This document shows positions 1 to 10,395 of a DNA stretch of 64,000 nt, piece after piece (positions within the stretch are counted from its first letter, which is position 1; every line of letters begins with the position of its first letter). The stretch lies in assembly GCF_030700285.1 (NCBI RefSeq), contig NZ_JAUYZJ010000011.1:1-64000 (forward strand). The letters are read 5' to 3'. A program made the position numbers and the translations under genes. This DNA comes from Methylobacterium sp. NEAU K (GTDB taxonomy: Bacteria; Pseudomonadota; Alphaproteobacteria; Rhizobiales; Beijerinckiaceae). Below the pieces are notes generated by a model that was given only the letters and a program-made list of their open reading frames with translations, did no database searches and was not told where the DNA came from.

Positions 1-1439
1 CGACGTTGGAAGCCGCTTCCTCGGCGGCGGCCGCGACCGTGGTCGACTGGCTGGCGGTCTGGGTGGCGGTGGCGGTCATGGTCTGCGCGGTGGCCTGCAG
101 TTCGGTGGCCGAGGCCGAGACCGACCCGATGATGCCGCCGACCGCGGCCTCGAAGCCCTCGGCCATCCGGCGCATGCCGGCCCTGCGCTGCTCCTCGACG
201 GCCAGCCGCGCCTGTGCCGCTTCGTCCTCGAGTTGGCGGCTCCGGATCAGGTTGTCCTTGAACACCTGGACCGCCGCCGCCATCGCGCCGATCTCGTTGC
301 GAAATTCGCGCTGTGGCAGCTCGACGGATGCATCTCCCGCCGCCAGCGCCTGCATCGTCGCCGTCATCGTCCGGATCGGACGCAACACGAAGCGGAACAG
401 GGCGAACAGGCCGAGGCCGACAAGCAGCACGGAGACCAGCAGGGCCGCAGCATTGCGGACCAGCATGCTGCGGGCCTCATGGGCCAAGGCTTCGGCGCGC
501 TCGATCATCTCGTCGAGGCAGACGAAGGCGAGATCCACGAGGGTGCCCTGTTCGGGCGTGTCGAATTTACGCGCCTGCTGAAGCGTAATCTCTGGAGGCT
601 CATGCCGGCTCAGGGCCGTCGCAACGGCCAAGCGTCGGGCGAGGGGCACCCCCTCGAAATTGTTGGCTTGGGCTCGTTCGAAGGCGACCCGAACCTTGTC
701 CGAAACGTCGAGAGCGGCCTCCGTGGCGGCCTTCCACGTGGCGTCGACCCGCCCGCGTTCTTCAGCGGCAGCCACGGTCTCGGCCGGCGACCAGAAAGTC
801 CCGGCCGACAGGGATGTTTGCACCCGCAGCGCGACGGCTCCGCTCGCCATGCGCGCGGCCCAGGCCGCCCGCTTCAGGGCCAGGCCGCGCTCGAGGATCG
901 CGTCGGATCGGGGGATCGCGGCATCGACCGCGTCGGTCGTCGCGATAAGGGTGTCCAGCAAAGCCTGGAACGCCGTCCGCGCCTCGTCGGTCACCGCGGC
1001 GTCGCGCTGCGTCCTGGGAACACGCAGAGCCGCGTCGATCCGCGGGCGGAGAGGGTCGACGCGTTCGCGAGCCGCCTGAAACCGGCCGAGCGTCGCCTTG
1101 ACGGCCGGCAGGTCGAGGCCGCTCACCAGCGCCATGGCCTCGGTCATGCCGGTGATCACCCGCTGCCGGTCCCCGTAGAGCGACGACAGGGTTTCGCCGT
1201 CCATGGGCTCGTCAGCGGCGAGGAACTGCAAGGTGGACCCCCGCTCAAGCCGCGTCATGTACAGGGTTTGGAGCAACGCGCGGCTTGCCTGCACCAGGGT
1301 GATGACGGTCTGCGATTGTGCCGCCTGCGTCCGTACCGCGATGAGAGCACCCGTCGCATAGGTCAAAATGATGAGACCCAGGACGAAGAGCACGAGGCAC
1401 ATCGTTGATCGGATCGACAAACTCCGTACGCGAAACATT
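1..1439 (-). CDS. Methyl-accepting chemotaxis protein, C-terminus cut by window edge
   Basis: Transmembrane chemoreceptor that passes a ligand signal to CheA/CheW. Reading leftward from ATG at 1439-1437, about 479 residues are visible with no stop. A hydrophobic segment lies at residues 12-34, followed by a helical, probably periplasmic sensory region of nearly 300 residues. A second membrane segment is at about 326-350. A HAMP-like stretch follows (RPIRTM, then NEIGAM and VFKDN), and then an Ala/Thr/Ser-rich start of the signalling domain. The methylation and CheW-binding hairpin lies beyond position 1. The ligand cannot be told from sequence. The gene is monocistronic as far as visible and has a very AT-rich upstream region. 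The MCP family call is firm. Confidence 0.9.
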
Positions 1440-1949
1440 CCTCGTCTCCAGCGGCCATAAACAAACGATATCATGTATGCAAACAAATTTTTCAAGACAT
1501 ATGATAATTGATATAAAATATAAATCTGACTTACTATATGGAATGATCAAATAAAATATCTGTATAAAATTTGAAAATCAAGATTTTTATATCGAATTTT
1601 TTCAGCAGAAATGTCTCGACCTATTTCAGCGGAAGTACAACGATGGTCCAGCTTTTCTTTATCGTTGCCGAGAGGTGCAATTCGGATCGCCTCGCTCAGA
1701 CAATCTTGCTTCGCGCACATACGGACGGGGCAGCGGCCGAGTCCTCTCGGCATGCGCGAGTCTCGCAGGGGCGGCCACCGGCTCGGCCGGAGCGCGAGAT
1801 GCGGGCCGAGCGGATGGGCGACGCCGCGGGGCGGGCCTGTCGGAAACCCCGCGCGCCGACCACCGTTCATGCATGGAAGCATCCGCAGCCTCGACCGCTG
1901 TGGAATCGGACGAGGCGGAGAAGCGGGACGTGTCGTTCCGCATCATGCC
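1440..1949. other. Intergenic region, AT-rich next to the chemoreceptor start
   Basis: No gene is supported here. Roughly 1450-1620 is strikingly AT-rich for this genome and probably holds the chemoreceptor promoter. The rest (about 1670-1930) returns to high GC, and its short overlapping frames in several phases look like random GC-rich reading frames. No clear terminator for the porin gene was seen. Confidence 0.5.
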
Positions 1950-3383
1950 CTAGAAATTGATCAGCGACTTCAAGCCCAGGACCACGACATCGGGCTTCGC
2001 CTCCGGGCTTCCTCGACGCGTAATATATTGAATGTTTGGCCTGATTATGATGTTTTCAGCAACATCTATACTATAGAAGGCCTCGACAAAGCGCTCCTGG
2101 GTCGGGGATCTCTTGTTCGACCGATTGAAGAGGTTGCTCATCGCGATGGCGTCGACGGCCCTGGGGTTGGGCGTGGTCTGACCGAGGCCCAAACCGATCC
2201 AGTCGTTCGGGCGCTCCGCACACCAGCCCTTGTAGATGAATCCGCTCGTCACCTGGGCCGAATACGTGGATGTCTCCTCATCACCGGCCACGGCCCGAAC
2301 GAAGGCCGCGACGTTGCGCGTGGTGTTCGAAGGGTCCGGACGGTAGACCTCCTGGACGCCGACGAAATAGATGCCGTGTCGGTCGCCGCGATGCAGCGGC
2401 TGCCCTCGGTACGCGGCGAGGGGAAGCCAGCGCGTGTTCAGATAGACATCGTTTCCACCGCCGGTCTCGTACCATCCACCGACCCTGTAGCTACCCGCGA
2501 GGCTTAGGCTTCCGAATTTCGGGAACCAGGCCGCTTCCGAGAGGATGAGTGCGCCCGTCCCCCGGCTGAAATCGAAGCTGAGGCCGTCGGCGAGATTGTC
2601 CGGATTGACCTGATACGCCCCGATCTGCAGGTAACCCGAGTCTGCCGTACCGAGGCGGAGGCGGGTCGCCCATTGGCTGACCGGGAAGTTGTAAAGGTAG
2701 CTCCCGGCAATCTTGCCGGTCGGCATGGCGCACAGCGCGTTCATCTGGAACTCGCAGGAGAACCCCGCAAAGTCGTCACCGGTCGGCAGGCGGCCGAATT
2801 TCAGGTCGATCCACGGACTGAGTTTCTGATCGTACCAGAATTGGCTCAACCGCCAGATACGGCCCCGCCCGAAAACTTCTTCGACACTCGTCTGCGTGCC
2901 GAGATGCGCATCCAGCGTCACGTCGCGGCCTTCCCGGTGGGTGAAGGTGATGCCGCCGGATCCGCCTTCCAGACCGAGCAAGCGCTGGAAGTCGAACAGG
3001 CCGCGCGCGGCAAACTGGCCGGCGCCGCGCACGAGGGTCCGATCGCCGCCGGCCACGTTGGTCGCGGGCTGGTAGGCGTAATCCATGTTGAGCCGGATGC
3101 CGTGCGCCCACAGCACGTCGCGGATGCCACCCAGATTGCCGAAAACTCCGAATTGCGGCGGCACGCTGCGGGTGTCCGCCGAGCCCTCGGCGGGACGCGT
3201 GCCCGCCGCAGGCGTCGAGGGCCGCTCAAGGGGCAGCCGCTGCGGCGCGTCCGGACTGGTCACGAGCGGCGATTCGTCCCCATCGATCGGCGATAAAGGC
3301 CGCGCAATCGCTATTTCCGAAACTGAAGATCCGTATACGATCAGCAAAACTGATGCCGCGCGTTGAATAATTCTGTTCGACAT
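1950..3383 (-). CDS. OprB-family carbohydrate-selective porin
   Basis: Outer-membrane beta-barrel porin of the OprB type, expected to pass sugars or other small solutes. The protein is 477 residues from ATG 3383-3381. An in-frame upstream ATG at 3458 would place charged residues ahead of the signal peptide, so the shorter start is preferred. An N-terminal signal sequence ends near the AIA/RP junction. A Pro/Ser-rich linker follows, then barrel segments with OprB-like features: GGIRDVL near the mature N-terminus, KFGRLPTGDDF, a cysteine pair around FSCEFQMNALC, and a C-terminal strand ending in Phe (SLINF). The promoter should lie in the AT-rich DNA to the right. The transported substrate is unknown. 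Confidence 0.85.
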   Translation of the reverse strand: MSNRIIQRAASVLLIVYGSSVSEIAIARPLSPIDGDESPLVTSPDAPQRLPLERPSTPAAGTRPAEGSADTRSVPPQFGVFGNLGGIRDVLWAHGIRLNMDYAYQPATNVAGGDRTLVRGAGQFAARGLFDFQRLLGLEGGSGGITFTHREGRDVTLDAHLGTQTSVEEVFGRGRIWRLSQFWYDQKLSPWIDLKFGRLPTGDDFAGFSCEFQMNALCAMPTGKIAGSYLYNFPVSQWATRLRLGTADSGYLQIGAYQVNPDNLADGLSFDFSRGTGALILSEAAWFPKFGSLSLAGSYRVGGWYETGGGNDVYLNTRWLPLAAYRGQPLHRGDRHGIYFVGVQEVYRPDPSNTTRNVAAFVRAVAGDEETSTYSAQVTSGFIYKGWCAERPNDWIGLGLGQTTPNPRAVDAIAMSNLFNRSNKRSPTQERFVEAFYSIDVAENIIIRPNIQYITRRGSPEAKPDVVVLGLKSLINF

Positions 3384-3903
3384 GGTCGTTTTAGCCCAGA
3401 CGTCGAAATTTGTTCCGACAATCCCTGCCAACAAGGCCCAAAATATGCGCCTTTGCAACCGTATATCCTTTTTTCTAAATTCGTATGTAGCTCTATTTCT
3501 ATTTATATCGATATATAAATCCCATTTCAGCGTGCATTCGGAAGCTTGTTGATTGTTTTTGCAAGTATTTACCCGAAATATTCGATCATTTTAATTATCT
3601 CTATGAGAATTTAATGATTTTAAAATTGCGCGATCCGATTTCGTGACCGGAATATCGCGACCCGCCGGCGGTCGGGCCGCTCGGGAGAATCGGCTCTGTC
3701 GACGAGCGACATGGATCGAGCCGGTCGCGTCCGCCGCTGTTGGGTCGTGGCCGATCGGACGGAGGCGCGCAGCCGCGCGACCGAAGCCGCTCGGCTCGTC
3801 GGCTCCCGGGCCGCGACCCGCGTCGTCTCGCGTCAGCGGCCCTGCGGGCCGGACACGCGCCTGCCCGGGACGGCCCCGATATCGCGCCCGGAATCTAGAG
3901 GCT
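3384..3903. other. Intergenic region upstream of the porin gene
   Basis: About 3459-3640 is AT-rich, in contrast to its surroundings, and includes the dyad at 3501-3520. About 3640-3903 is GC-rich and lies downstream of the coaBC stop. I see no supportable gene in it. Confidence 0.5.
3501..3520. promoter_or_regulatory. 8-bp inverted repeat upstream of the porin
   Basis: The arms ATTTATAT and ATATAAAT are perfect complements around a CGAT spacer, about 118 bp upstream of the porin start. The symmetry fits a dimeric regulator site, but AT-rich DNA gives such dyads by chance fairly often. No regulator can be named. Confidence 0.3.
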
Positions 3904-5172
3904 TCAGCTGTCCAGCAACTCGGCCAGATGCGCCACGAGGCGCCGCGCGACCTCGTCTTTGCCGAGGCGCGGCCACGACTCCTCGGCGCCGTCGCGGTGG
4001 ATCAGGTGGACCGCGTTGTCGGAGCCCCCCATGACGCCGCCCTCGGCCGACACGTCGTTGGCCACGATCAGGTCGCAGCCCTTGCGGGCGATCTTCGCCC
4101 GCGCGTGGTCGAGCACCGTGTCGGTTTCCGCGGCGAAGCCGACGACCAGGGCCGGGCGTCCCGGGTTCATGCGCGAGACCGTGGCGAGGATGTCCGGATT
4201 CTCGACGAGGGGCAGCGGCGCCGGGCCGCTGCCGTCCTTCTTGATCTTCTTCGTGCCGGCCTCGCTCTGCGGGCGCCAATCGGCCACCGCGGCCGCGAAG
4301 ACCGCGATGTCGGCCGGGAGCGCCGCCTCGACGGCGGCGAGCATCTCGCGCGCGGTCTCGACCCGGACTACGGCGACGCCGGCAGGGTCGGGGATCGCCA
4401 CCGGGCCGGAGACCAGGGTCACGGCGGCGCCGGCCTGCGCGGCGGCGGCCGCGATGGCGTGGCCCTGGCGGCCGGACGAGCGGTTGGCGATGTAGCGCAC
4501 CGGATCGATCGGCTCATGGGTCGGCCCGGAGGTCACGAGCACGCGCCGGCCGGCGAGCGGGCGCGGCTGCGCCTCCGCCCGCCCCGCCAGGAAGCCGAGG
4601 CCCGGGCGCGCGTCGCCGGCCTGCGCCAGCATCCGTTCCAGGGCGTCGGCGATCTCGTTGGGCTCGGCCATGCGGCCGGGGCCGGATTCGGGCTCGGCCA
4701 TCCGGCCGGCGTTCGGTCCGACGAAGCACACGCCGTCGCCCTCCAGGGTGGCGCGGTTGCGGCGTGTGGCCGGATGCGCCCACATGCGCACGTTCATGGC
4801 CGGGGCGATCAGGATCGGCAGGGTGGTCGCCAGCAGGACCGTGGTCGCGAGATCGTCCGCGTGGCCGCCGGCCATACGCGCCATGAGGTTGGCGGTGGCG
4901 GGCGCCACCACCACGGCGTCCGCCTGGCGCGCCAGCTTGATGTGGCCGATATCGGCCTCCTCGGCCCGGTCGAACAGGTCGGTATGCGCGCGCTCGCCGG
5001 CGAGCGCAGCCGCGGCCAGGGGCGTGACGAATTCCTGGGCGCCCGCCGTCAGCACCGGGCAGACGCTGGCACCGCGCTCGCGCAGGCGCCGGATCAGGTC
5101 GAGGGCCTTGTAGGCCGCGATGCCGCCGCCGATGACGAGGAGGACGCGGCGGCGGGCGAGGGTCTCGGTCAT
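3904..5172 (-). CDS. coaBC: Bifunctional phosphopantothenoylcysteine decarboxylase / phosphopantothenate-cysteine ligase
   Basis: Cytosolic enzyme for two consecutive steps of coenzyme A synthesis: CTP-dependent joining of cysteine to 4'-phosphopantothenate (CoaB), then FMN-dependent decarboxylation (CoaC). The 422 residues match the usual length. The N-terminal flavoprotein domain (about 1-180) shows GGGIAAYKALD, the active-site His in GHIKLAR, APATANLMA and the PAMNVRMW motif. The CoaB half starts near RRVLVTSGPTHEPIDPVR and has NRSSGRQGHAIA, AAAVADWRP, KIKK and the late VANDV segment. It lies 41 bp downstream of the UppS-like gene on the same strand, so co-transcription is plausible. Confidence 0.96.
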   Translation of the reverse strand: MTETLARRRVLLVIGGGIAAYKALDLIRRLRERGASVCPVLTAGAQEFVTPLAAAALAGERAHTDLFDRAEEADIGHIKLARQADAVVVAPATANLMARMAGGHADDLATTVLLATTLPILIAPAMNVRMWAHPATRRNRATLEGDGVCFVGPNAGRMAEPESGPGRMAEPNEIADALERMLAQAGDARPGLGFLAGRAEAQPRPLAGRRVLVTSGPTHEPIDPVRYIANRSSGRQGHAIAAAAAQAGAAVTLVSGPVAIPDPAGVAVVRVETAREMLAAVEAALPADIAVFAAAVADWRPQSEAGTKKIKKDGSGPAPLPLVENPDILATVSRMNPGRPALVVGFAAETDTVLDHARAKIARKGCDLIVANDVSAEGGVMGGSDNAVHLIHRDGAEESWPRLGKDEVARRLVAHLAELLDS

Positions 5173-5213
5173 GCGGGCGACCCTCTGCGCGCCGCGGCGC
5201 GCCCGTCAAGCCG

Positions 5214-5954
5214 TCAGGCCGCGGCAGGCACGGCCGCCGTCTTGAGGCCGCCAAAGCGGCGCTCCCGGCGGGCGAACTCGGCGACCGCCGCGGCGAGGTC
5301 GTCGGGGCCGAATTCGGGCCACATCCGGTCGGTGAAGTGGAGTTCGGCATAGGCCGCCTCCCACAGCATGAAATCCGACAGCCGCTGCTCGCCGCCGGTG
5401 CGGATCAGCAGGTCGACGTCTACCGGCGAGCCGTGCATCGTGCCGGCCACCAGCTCGCCGAAGCTCTCGCGCGTGGCCTCGCCGCCCTGGAGGCGCTGCG
5501 CCGCCGCGATGATCGCGTCGCGAGCGGAGTAGTCGACGCAGATGCGCAGGTGCAGCCGGCCGCCCGAGGCGGTGGCCGCCTCGGCCTGCGCGATCGCCTC
5601 GGGTATGCCGTTGGGCAGCCGGTCGCGGCGGCCCACGACGCTGAGCCGGGTTCCGGTGCGGGCGAGCCGCTGGGTCTCGTTGCGCAGGTAGGAGCGCAGC
5701 AGCCGCATCAGGCCGCCGACCTCGTCGGCCGGCCTCTGCCAGTTGTCGGCCGAGAACGCGTAGAGCGTGAGCGTGCCGATGCCGAGATCCGGGCAGGCCT
5801 CGGCGGTGCGCCGGATTGCCTCCACGCCGCGATGGTGCCCGGCCAGGCGCGGCAGACCGCGCTGCGTGGCCCAACGCCCGTTGCCGTCCATGATGATCGC
5901 GGCGTGCAGCGCCCCCGGCCCCGCTTCGCTTTGCATCGTAAAGTCTCCCGACAT
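5214..5954 (-). CDS. uppS: Isoprenyl transferase (undecaprenyl diphosphate synthase family)
   Basis: Cis-prenyltransferase that extends farnesyl diphosphate with isopentenyl units to make the lipid carrier for peptidoglycan and polysaccharide precursors. It is 246 residues from ATG 5954, and the longer frame runs back into the regulator gene. Family motifs are the catalytic Asp in IIMDGNGRWA, AGHHRGVEA, the FSADNWQRP segment, and the diphosphate-binding RTGGEQRLSDF followed by ELHFTD and WPEF. The canonical form has RTSGEQRISNF, so this copy differs slightly. It may be a paralogue of a uppS elsewhere next to cdsA; here the neighbours are coaBC and a regulator. Confidence 0.9.
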   Translation of the reverse strand: MSGDFTMQSEAGPGALHAAIIMDGNGRWATQRGLPRLAGHHRGVEAIRRTAEACPDLGIGTLTLYAFSADNWQRPADEVGGLMRLLRSYLRNETQRLARTGTRLSVVGRRDRLPNGIPEAIAQAEAATASGGRLHLRICVDYSARDAIIAAAQRLQGGEATRESFGELVAGTMHGSPVDVDLLIRTGGEQRLSDFMLWEAAYAELHFTDRMWPEFGPDDLAAAVAEFARRERRFGGLKTAAVPAAA

Positions 5955-6013
5955 GGGCGTATCGCTGAGGTTTAATCGGATTGTGTTGAGAATCTCTGCG
6001 CGATCCGGCGTTC

Positions 6014-6403
6014 TCAGGCCGGTTTCGTGGCCGGATCGAGGCCGCGCAATCCGGCCTCGGGACTTCGCCCGGCGGCCACCGCGGCATCGCGCACGACCTG
6101 TTCGAGCACGCCGAGATAGCCGATGAAGCGTTGGCGCCCGGTCGCCGTCATGCGGCACACGGTCTGTGACCGGTTGTGGGCGAAGCCCTTCTCGAGACTC
6201 ACCAGCTCGGCCTCGCTGAGCACGGCGAGGTGGCGGCTCAGGTTGCCGTCCGTGAGCCCGCACAGGCGCTTGAGATCGGGGAAGGGCAGCCCTTTCGGGT
6301 GCGCCACCAGGGAGGTCAGCACGCTCAGCCGCGCGCGCTCGTGGATGATCCGGTCCAGCCCCTCGTAGGAGAAGCGCCCGTCGGTGCGGTCAGAGGTCGT
6401 CAT
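6014..6403 (-). CDS. Winged-helix transcriptional regulator
   Basis: A 129-residue DNA-binding protein from ATG 6403. It resembles the short MarR/ArsR-like winged-helix family often paired with a membrane protein. ERARLSVLTSLVAH leads into a recognition-helix region LKRLCGLTDGNLSRHLAVL and a wing containing SLEKGF. It overlaps the end of the upstream membrane-protein gene by 14 bp (6390-6403), which suggests translational coupling. The pair probably forms a regulator/target unit. Its operator and signal are unknown. Confidence 0.85.
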   Translation of the reverse strand: MTTSDRTDGRFSYEGLDRIIHERARLSVLTSLVAHPKGLPFPDLKRLCGLTDGNLSRHLAVLSEAELVSLEKGFAHNRSQTVCRMTATGRQRFIGYLGVLEQVVRDAAVAAGRSPEAGLRGLDPATKPA

Positions 6404-7007
6404 CGAAGGCCCGGGCGCCACGATGGATGATACCGGCCAGCCATCCCTGGCCGACCAGGAAGGGCAGGCCCATGGTCCAGGGGGAGAGGGCGTGCGACCC
6501 GGCGGCGATCGCCAGAACGGCGAGCCCCGTGAGCAGATACCATGCGCCGACACCCTGGACCGCGCGCGGCAGGATGCGCGCCGAGGCGAACAGGCCGAGC
6601 CCGACCAGAACCTGCCAGAGACCCGGCAGCATCCAGACTTCGCCGGGCGCGAAGCGGGCGATGACCAGGGCGAGGCAGGCGCCGGTCCCGGCGGCCGGCA
6701 GGAACACCTCGATCGCGTTCCACACCATCGCGTCCGCGAGGCCGGAATGGAGCCGCCGGCTCCGCCGCACCGCCTCGACGCCGATCAGCGCGAAGGCGAC
6801 CAGGGCGGCCGCCACCCACAAGGCGAAGAACAGCCCCGGCCGCGCGGCCGGATCGCCGAGCCAGAGAGCCTGTCCCGCCGCGCAGGCCAGCGCCAAACCG
6901 CCGGTCGCCGCGACGGTGGCCGCGCCCAGTCCGCGAAAGGCCGTGTCGCGGGCGATCTGCGAACGGATCGCCACGATGTCGGCCAGCGCCTTGTCCAGAT
7001 CCTGCAT
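6390..7007 (-). CDS. Multi-pass membrane protein paired with the winged-helix regulator
   Basis: A 205-residue protein of unknown function from ATG 7007. A soluble amphipathic start (QDLDKALADIVAIRSQIARD) precedes about five to six hydrophobic helices spanning roughly residues 30-190 and a short acidic tail ending DDDL. No catalytic motif is visible. The 14-bp overlap with the downstream regulator gene indicates one transcript. By analogy with similar pairs, the regulator may control this gene, but that is inference. Confidence 0.8.
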   Translation of the reverse strand: MQDLDKALADIVAIRSQIARDTAFRGLGAATVAATGGLALACAAGQALWLGDPAARPGLFFALWVAAALVAFALIGVEAVRRSRRLHSGLADAMVWNAIEVFLPAAGTGACLALVIARFAPGEVWMLPGLWQVLVGLGLFASARILPRAVQGVGAWYLLTGLAVLAIAAGSHALSPWTMGLPFLVGQGWLAGIIHRGARAFDDDL

Positions 7008-7441
7008 GTGCGTCAGCCCCCGCGCTGCATCATGCTTTGCACTGCAAAGTACCGGCTGGTCTCGGCCGTCGCAAGTCAATTCGCTGCGTCCAGATGCCCA
7101 ATTTTCTCAGCATCGGGCCGATTGGTCGAGGCCAATGCACGGTGAATTCTACCTAAGTGTGGTAATTGCCCGTCCAGCCGCCGATGGTCGTCGAGATCGA
7201 ACGGCGCCTTGACCATCCGCGAGGCCCCGTCGGTCGCGCGCTGGCCGAGCGCGGGATGAGGCCGCGGATGCCGCCCCGGAAGGCGAGCGCCCGGTCCGGG
7301 TCCGAGACCTCGGGATGGAGGCGCCCGATGCGGGTCCGCGGGCGGATCGGCCCGGCCCTCGGCGCCGCAACGCCACGGAAGATGAAAAACGCCGCGGCGG
7401 ACAGGGTTTCTCGCGGCGCGTGCCGGGCCCATATTGTTCTC
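7008..7441. other. Divergent intergenic region between the membrane protein and uvrB
   Basis: It should contain promoters for both directions. The uvrB frame stays open back to 7166 but lacks UvrB similarity there. No LexA-type (SOS) box was recognised by eye. I see no supportable gene. Confidence 0.4.
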
Positions 7442-10159
7442 ATGCCCGCTTCGAAGAAACCGCGCGCCGCTTCCGTCTCGGCCTCGTCCGCCAAGGCGTC
7501 GAAGCCCGAATTGAAACCCCTCGACACCTATCTGGCGGCGCTGCTGAACCCGGCGCTGAACCGCAACCGGCCGACCCCGCTCGAACCACAGTCCGAAGCG
7601 CCGCCGCGGCCGGGCAAACCCAAGAAGGCCGCCACCCGCCGGGCGGCGATCGCCCGCGACGGCTTCGCGGAGGCGCCACAGGCCGGCTACGCGCTGGGCG
7701 ATGCGGCGGATGTCGATCCGCGCCTCGCCCAGGCGCTCGGGCTGACGCCGCCGGAGGACGGACCGGCGCCCGAGGGCGCGGACCTGCCGGATCCGGGCGG
7801 CGACGGCGGCGCGTCGGCGACCGTGAAGGCGCTGGAACAGCTGCTCACCGAGGGCAACCCGCTGTTCAAGGACGGGCAGACCTGGACCCCGCACCGGCCC
7901 GAGCGGCCGCAGAAGTCCGAGGGTGGCCTCCGGTTCACCCTGAAATCCGAGTTCGAGCCGGCCGGCGACCAGCCCACCGCCATCGCCGAACTGGTCGCGG
8001 GCGTGAACGCCCGGGAGCGCGATCAGGTCCTGCTGGGCGTCACGGGGTCGGGCAAGACCTTCACGATGGCCAAGATCATCGAGGAGACCCAGCGCCCGGC
8101 GCTGATCCTCGCGCCCAACAAGACCCTGGCGGCGCAGCTCTACGGCGAATTCAAGGCGTTCTTCCCCGACAACGCGGTCGAGTACTTCGTCTCGTACTAC
8201 GACTACTACCAGCCCGAGGCCTACGTCCCGCGCTCCGACACATTCATCGAGAAGGAATCGTCGATTAACGAGCAGATCGACCGGATGCGCCACTCCGCGA
8301 CCCGTGCGCTGCTGGAGCGGGACGACGTGATCATCGTCGCCTCGGTGTCGTGCATCTACGGCATCGGCTCGGTCGAGACCTACACGGCGATGTCGTTCAC
8401 CGTGAGTCTGGGCGAGAAGATCGAGCAGCGCCAGCTCGTGGCCGATCTGGTGGCCCTCCAGTACAAGCGCATCCAGTCGGATTTCGCCCGCGGCACCTTC
8501 CGGGTGCGGGGCGATTCCATCGAGCTGTGGCCGGCCCACCTGGAGGACCGCGGCTGGCGGATCGGGATGTTCGGCGACGAGGTCGAGTCGATCGTCGAGT
8601 TCGACCCGCTGACCGGCAAGAAGATCGCCGAGCTGAAGTTCGTGAAGGTCTACGCGAACTCCCACTATGTCACGCCGCGTCCGACGCTTCAGCAGGCGAT
8701 CAAGGGGATCAAGCACGAGCTGAACGGCCGGATCGAGGAACTCACCAAGATGGGCCGGCTGATCGAGGCGCAGCGCATCGACCAGCGCTGCACCTTCGAC
8801 ATCGAGATGATCGAGGCCACCGGCGCCTGCAACGGCATCGAGAACTATTCGCGCTACCTCACCGGCCGGAAACCCGGCGAACCGCCCCCGACCCTGTTCG
8901 AGTACCTGCCCGACAACGCCCTGGTGTTCACCGACGAGAGCCACGTCACCGTGCCCCAGATCGGCGGCATGTACCGGGGCGACTTCCGCCGCAAGGCGAC
9001 GCTCGCCGAATACGGCTTCCGGCTGCCGTCCTGCCTCGACAACCGCCCGCTGCGCTTCGAGGAATGGGACGCGATGCGCCCCCAGACCGTCCACGTCTCG
9101 GCCACCCCGGGCAAGTGGGAGATGGAGCGCACCGGCGGCGTCTTCGCCGAGCAGGTGATCCGACCGACCGGGCTCGTCGACCCGGTCATCGAGGTGCGCC
9201 CGGCCCGGGCACAGGTCGACGACCTGCTGGGCGAGGTGAAGGCGGTCTCCCAGGCCGGCTACCGCACGCTGGTGACCACGCTCACCAAGCGCATGGCCGA
9301 GGACCTCACCGAGTACCTGCACGAGAACGGCGTGCGGGTGCGCTACATGCACTCGGACATCGACACGCTGGAGCGCATCGAGATCATCCGCGACCTGCGG
9401 CTCGGCGCCTTCGACGTGCTGATCGGCATCAACCTGCTGCGCGAGGGCCTCGACATCCCGGAATGCGCCCTTGTGGCGATCCTGGACGCCGACAAGGAGG
9501 GCTTCCTGCGCTCCGAGACCTCCCTGGTCCAGACCATCGGCCGGGCGGCCCGGAACGCCGACGCGCGCTGCATCCTGTACGCCGATTCCATCACCGGCTC
9601 GATGGAGCGGGCGATGGCCGAAACCGAGCGGCGGCGCACCAAGCAGCTCGCCTACAACGAAGAGCACGGCATCACGCCCCAGAGCGTGAAGCGCGGGATC
9701 AGCGACATCCTGAACAGCGTCTACGAGCGCGACCACGTCCAGGTCGACACCGGCCTGGCCAAGGATGCGATCACGGTGGGGCACAACCTCAAGGCGGTTA
9801 TGGCCGACCTGGAGAAGCGGATGCGGGCAGCTGCCGCGGATCTCGACTTTGAGGAGGCGGCGCGCCTGCGCGACGAGCTCAAGCGGCTTCAGGCCACGGA
9901 GCTGCTGGTCTCGGACGACCCGATGGCCCGGCAGGGGGATGTGGAGCGCGAGGCCGGCAAGTACGGCCGCAAGGCGCCCCGGGGCAATGGGACGACCCGC
10001 ATCTCCAAGCCGGACCTCGACAATATGGGCCCCGGCACCGACCGCGAGATGCCGGCGGGCGCCGTGCCGTGGCAGGAGCGGCCCAAGCCGCGCTCGACGC
10101 AGGGGCTCGGTGGCCAGAAGCCGAAATACAAGGGTGGGGGCGGCCGGAAGCGCGGGTGA
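7442..10159 (+). CDS. uvrB: UvrABC excinuclease subunit B with long N- and C-terminal extensions
   Basis: Helicase-like damage-verification subunit of nucleotide excision repair. It receives DNA from UvrA and recruits UvrC. From ATG 7442 it is 905 residues, against about 660-700 in the family. Canonical similarity begins only near residue 164 ([15 protein letters not shown]). The Walker A motif GVTGSGKT is near 200, the beta-hairpin region [10 protein letters not shown] follows, and later come [23 protein letters not shown] and [11 protein letters not shown]-terminal UVR motif for UvrC contact is near 790-818 ([17 protein letters not shown]). An 85-residue basic, Gly-rich tail follows. The first 163 residues are Ala/Pro-rich low-complexity sequence. 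A 1,030-residue open frame on the other strand is a shadow. Confidence 0.96.
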   Translation: MPASKKPRAASVSASSAKASKPELKPLDTYLAALLNPALNRNRPTPLEPQSEAPPRPGKPKKAATRRAAIARDGFAEAPQAGYALGDAADVDPRLAQALGLTPPEDGPAPEGADLPDPGGDGGASATVKALEQLLTEGNPLFKDGQTWTPHRPERPQKSEGGLRFTLKSEFEPAGDQPTAIAELVAGVNARERDQVLLGVTGSGKTFTMAKIIEETQRPALILAPNKTLAAQLYGEFKAFFPDNAVEYFVSYYDYYQPEAYVPRSDTFIEKESSINEQIDRMRHSATRALLERDDVIIVASVSCIYGIGSVETYTAMSFTVSLGEKIEQRQLVADLVALQYKRIQSDFARGTFRVRGDSIELWPAHLEDRGWRIGMFGDEVESIVEFDPLTGKKIAELKFVKVYANSHYVTPRPTLQQAIKGIKHELNGRIEELTKMGRLIEAQRIDQRCTFDIEMIEATGACNGIENYSRYLTGRKPGEPPPTLFEYLPDNALVFTDESHVTVPQIGGMYRGDFRRKATLAEYGFRLPSCLDNRPLRFEEWDAMRPQTVHVSATPGKWEMERTGGVFAEQVIRPTGLVDPVIEVRPARAQVDDLLGEVKAVSQAGYRTLVTTLTKRMAEDLTEYLHENGVRVRYMHSDIDTLERIEIIRDLRLGAFDVLIGINLLREGLDIPECALVAILDADKEGFLRSETSLVQTIGRAARNADARCILYADSITGSMERAMAETERRRTKQLAYNEEHGITPQSVKRGISDILNSVYERDHVQVDTGLAKDAITVGHNLKAVMADLEKRMRAAAADLDFEEAARLRDELKRLQATELLVSDDPMARQGDVEREAGKYGRKAPRGNGTTRISKPDLDNMGPGTDREMPAGAVPWQERPKPRSTQGLGGQKPKYKGGGGRKRG

Positions 10160-10176
10160 TCGGCGCACCGGGGCCG

Positions 10177-10395
10177 TCAGGCGGCCTCGATGTCCCGTCT
10201 CCCGGGGCGCATCGCCGAGGCCTCGCCCTCATCGACGATGGCCTGCGCGATCCGGACCACGAGGGCGTGGCAGGCCTCGTCGTAGCCGTGATGATCGCCC
10301 TGGACGGCCGCCCGGGCGACGGCACCGGCCCGTTCGCGGACGATCTCGCGCGCGATCCGGAGGGCATCGGCGAAGGGCTCATAGGGGCGCGGCAT
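10177..10395 (-). CDS. Small conserved-looking hypothetical protein
   Basis: A 72-residue, mostly helical protein from ATG 10395, preceded by a GGAG Shine-Dalgarno at about 7 nt. It has an amphipathic N-terminal half (PYEPFADALRIAREIV) and an acidic middle, with no membrane segment or known motif. It is convergent with uvrB, 17 bp from its stop. The ribosome-binding site and composition favour a real gene; function is unknown. Confidence 0.55.
   Translation of the reverse strand: MPRPYEPFADALRIAREIVRERAGAVARAAVQGDHHGYDEACHALVVRIAQAIVDEGEASAMRPGRRDIEAA

Noticed and set aside
7076..10168. 1,030-codon leftward open frame across uvrB
   Set aside because: It is a high-GC antisense shadow; the uvrB strand carries all UvrB motifs.
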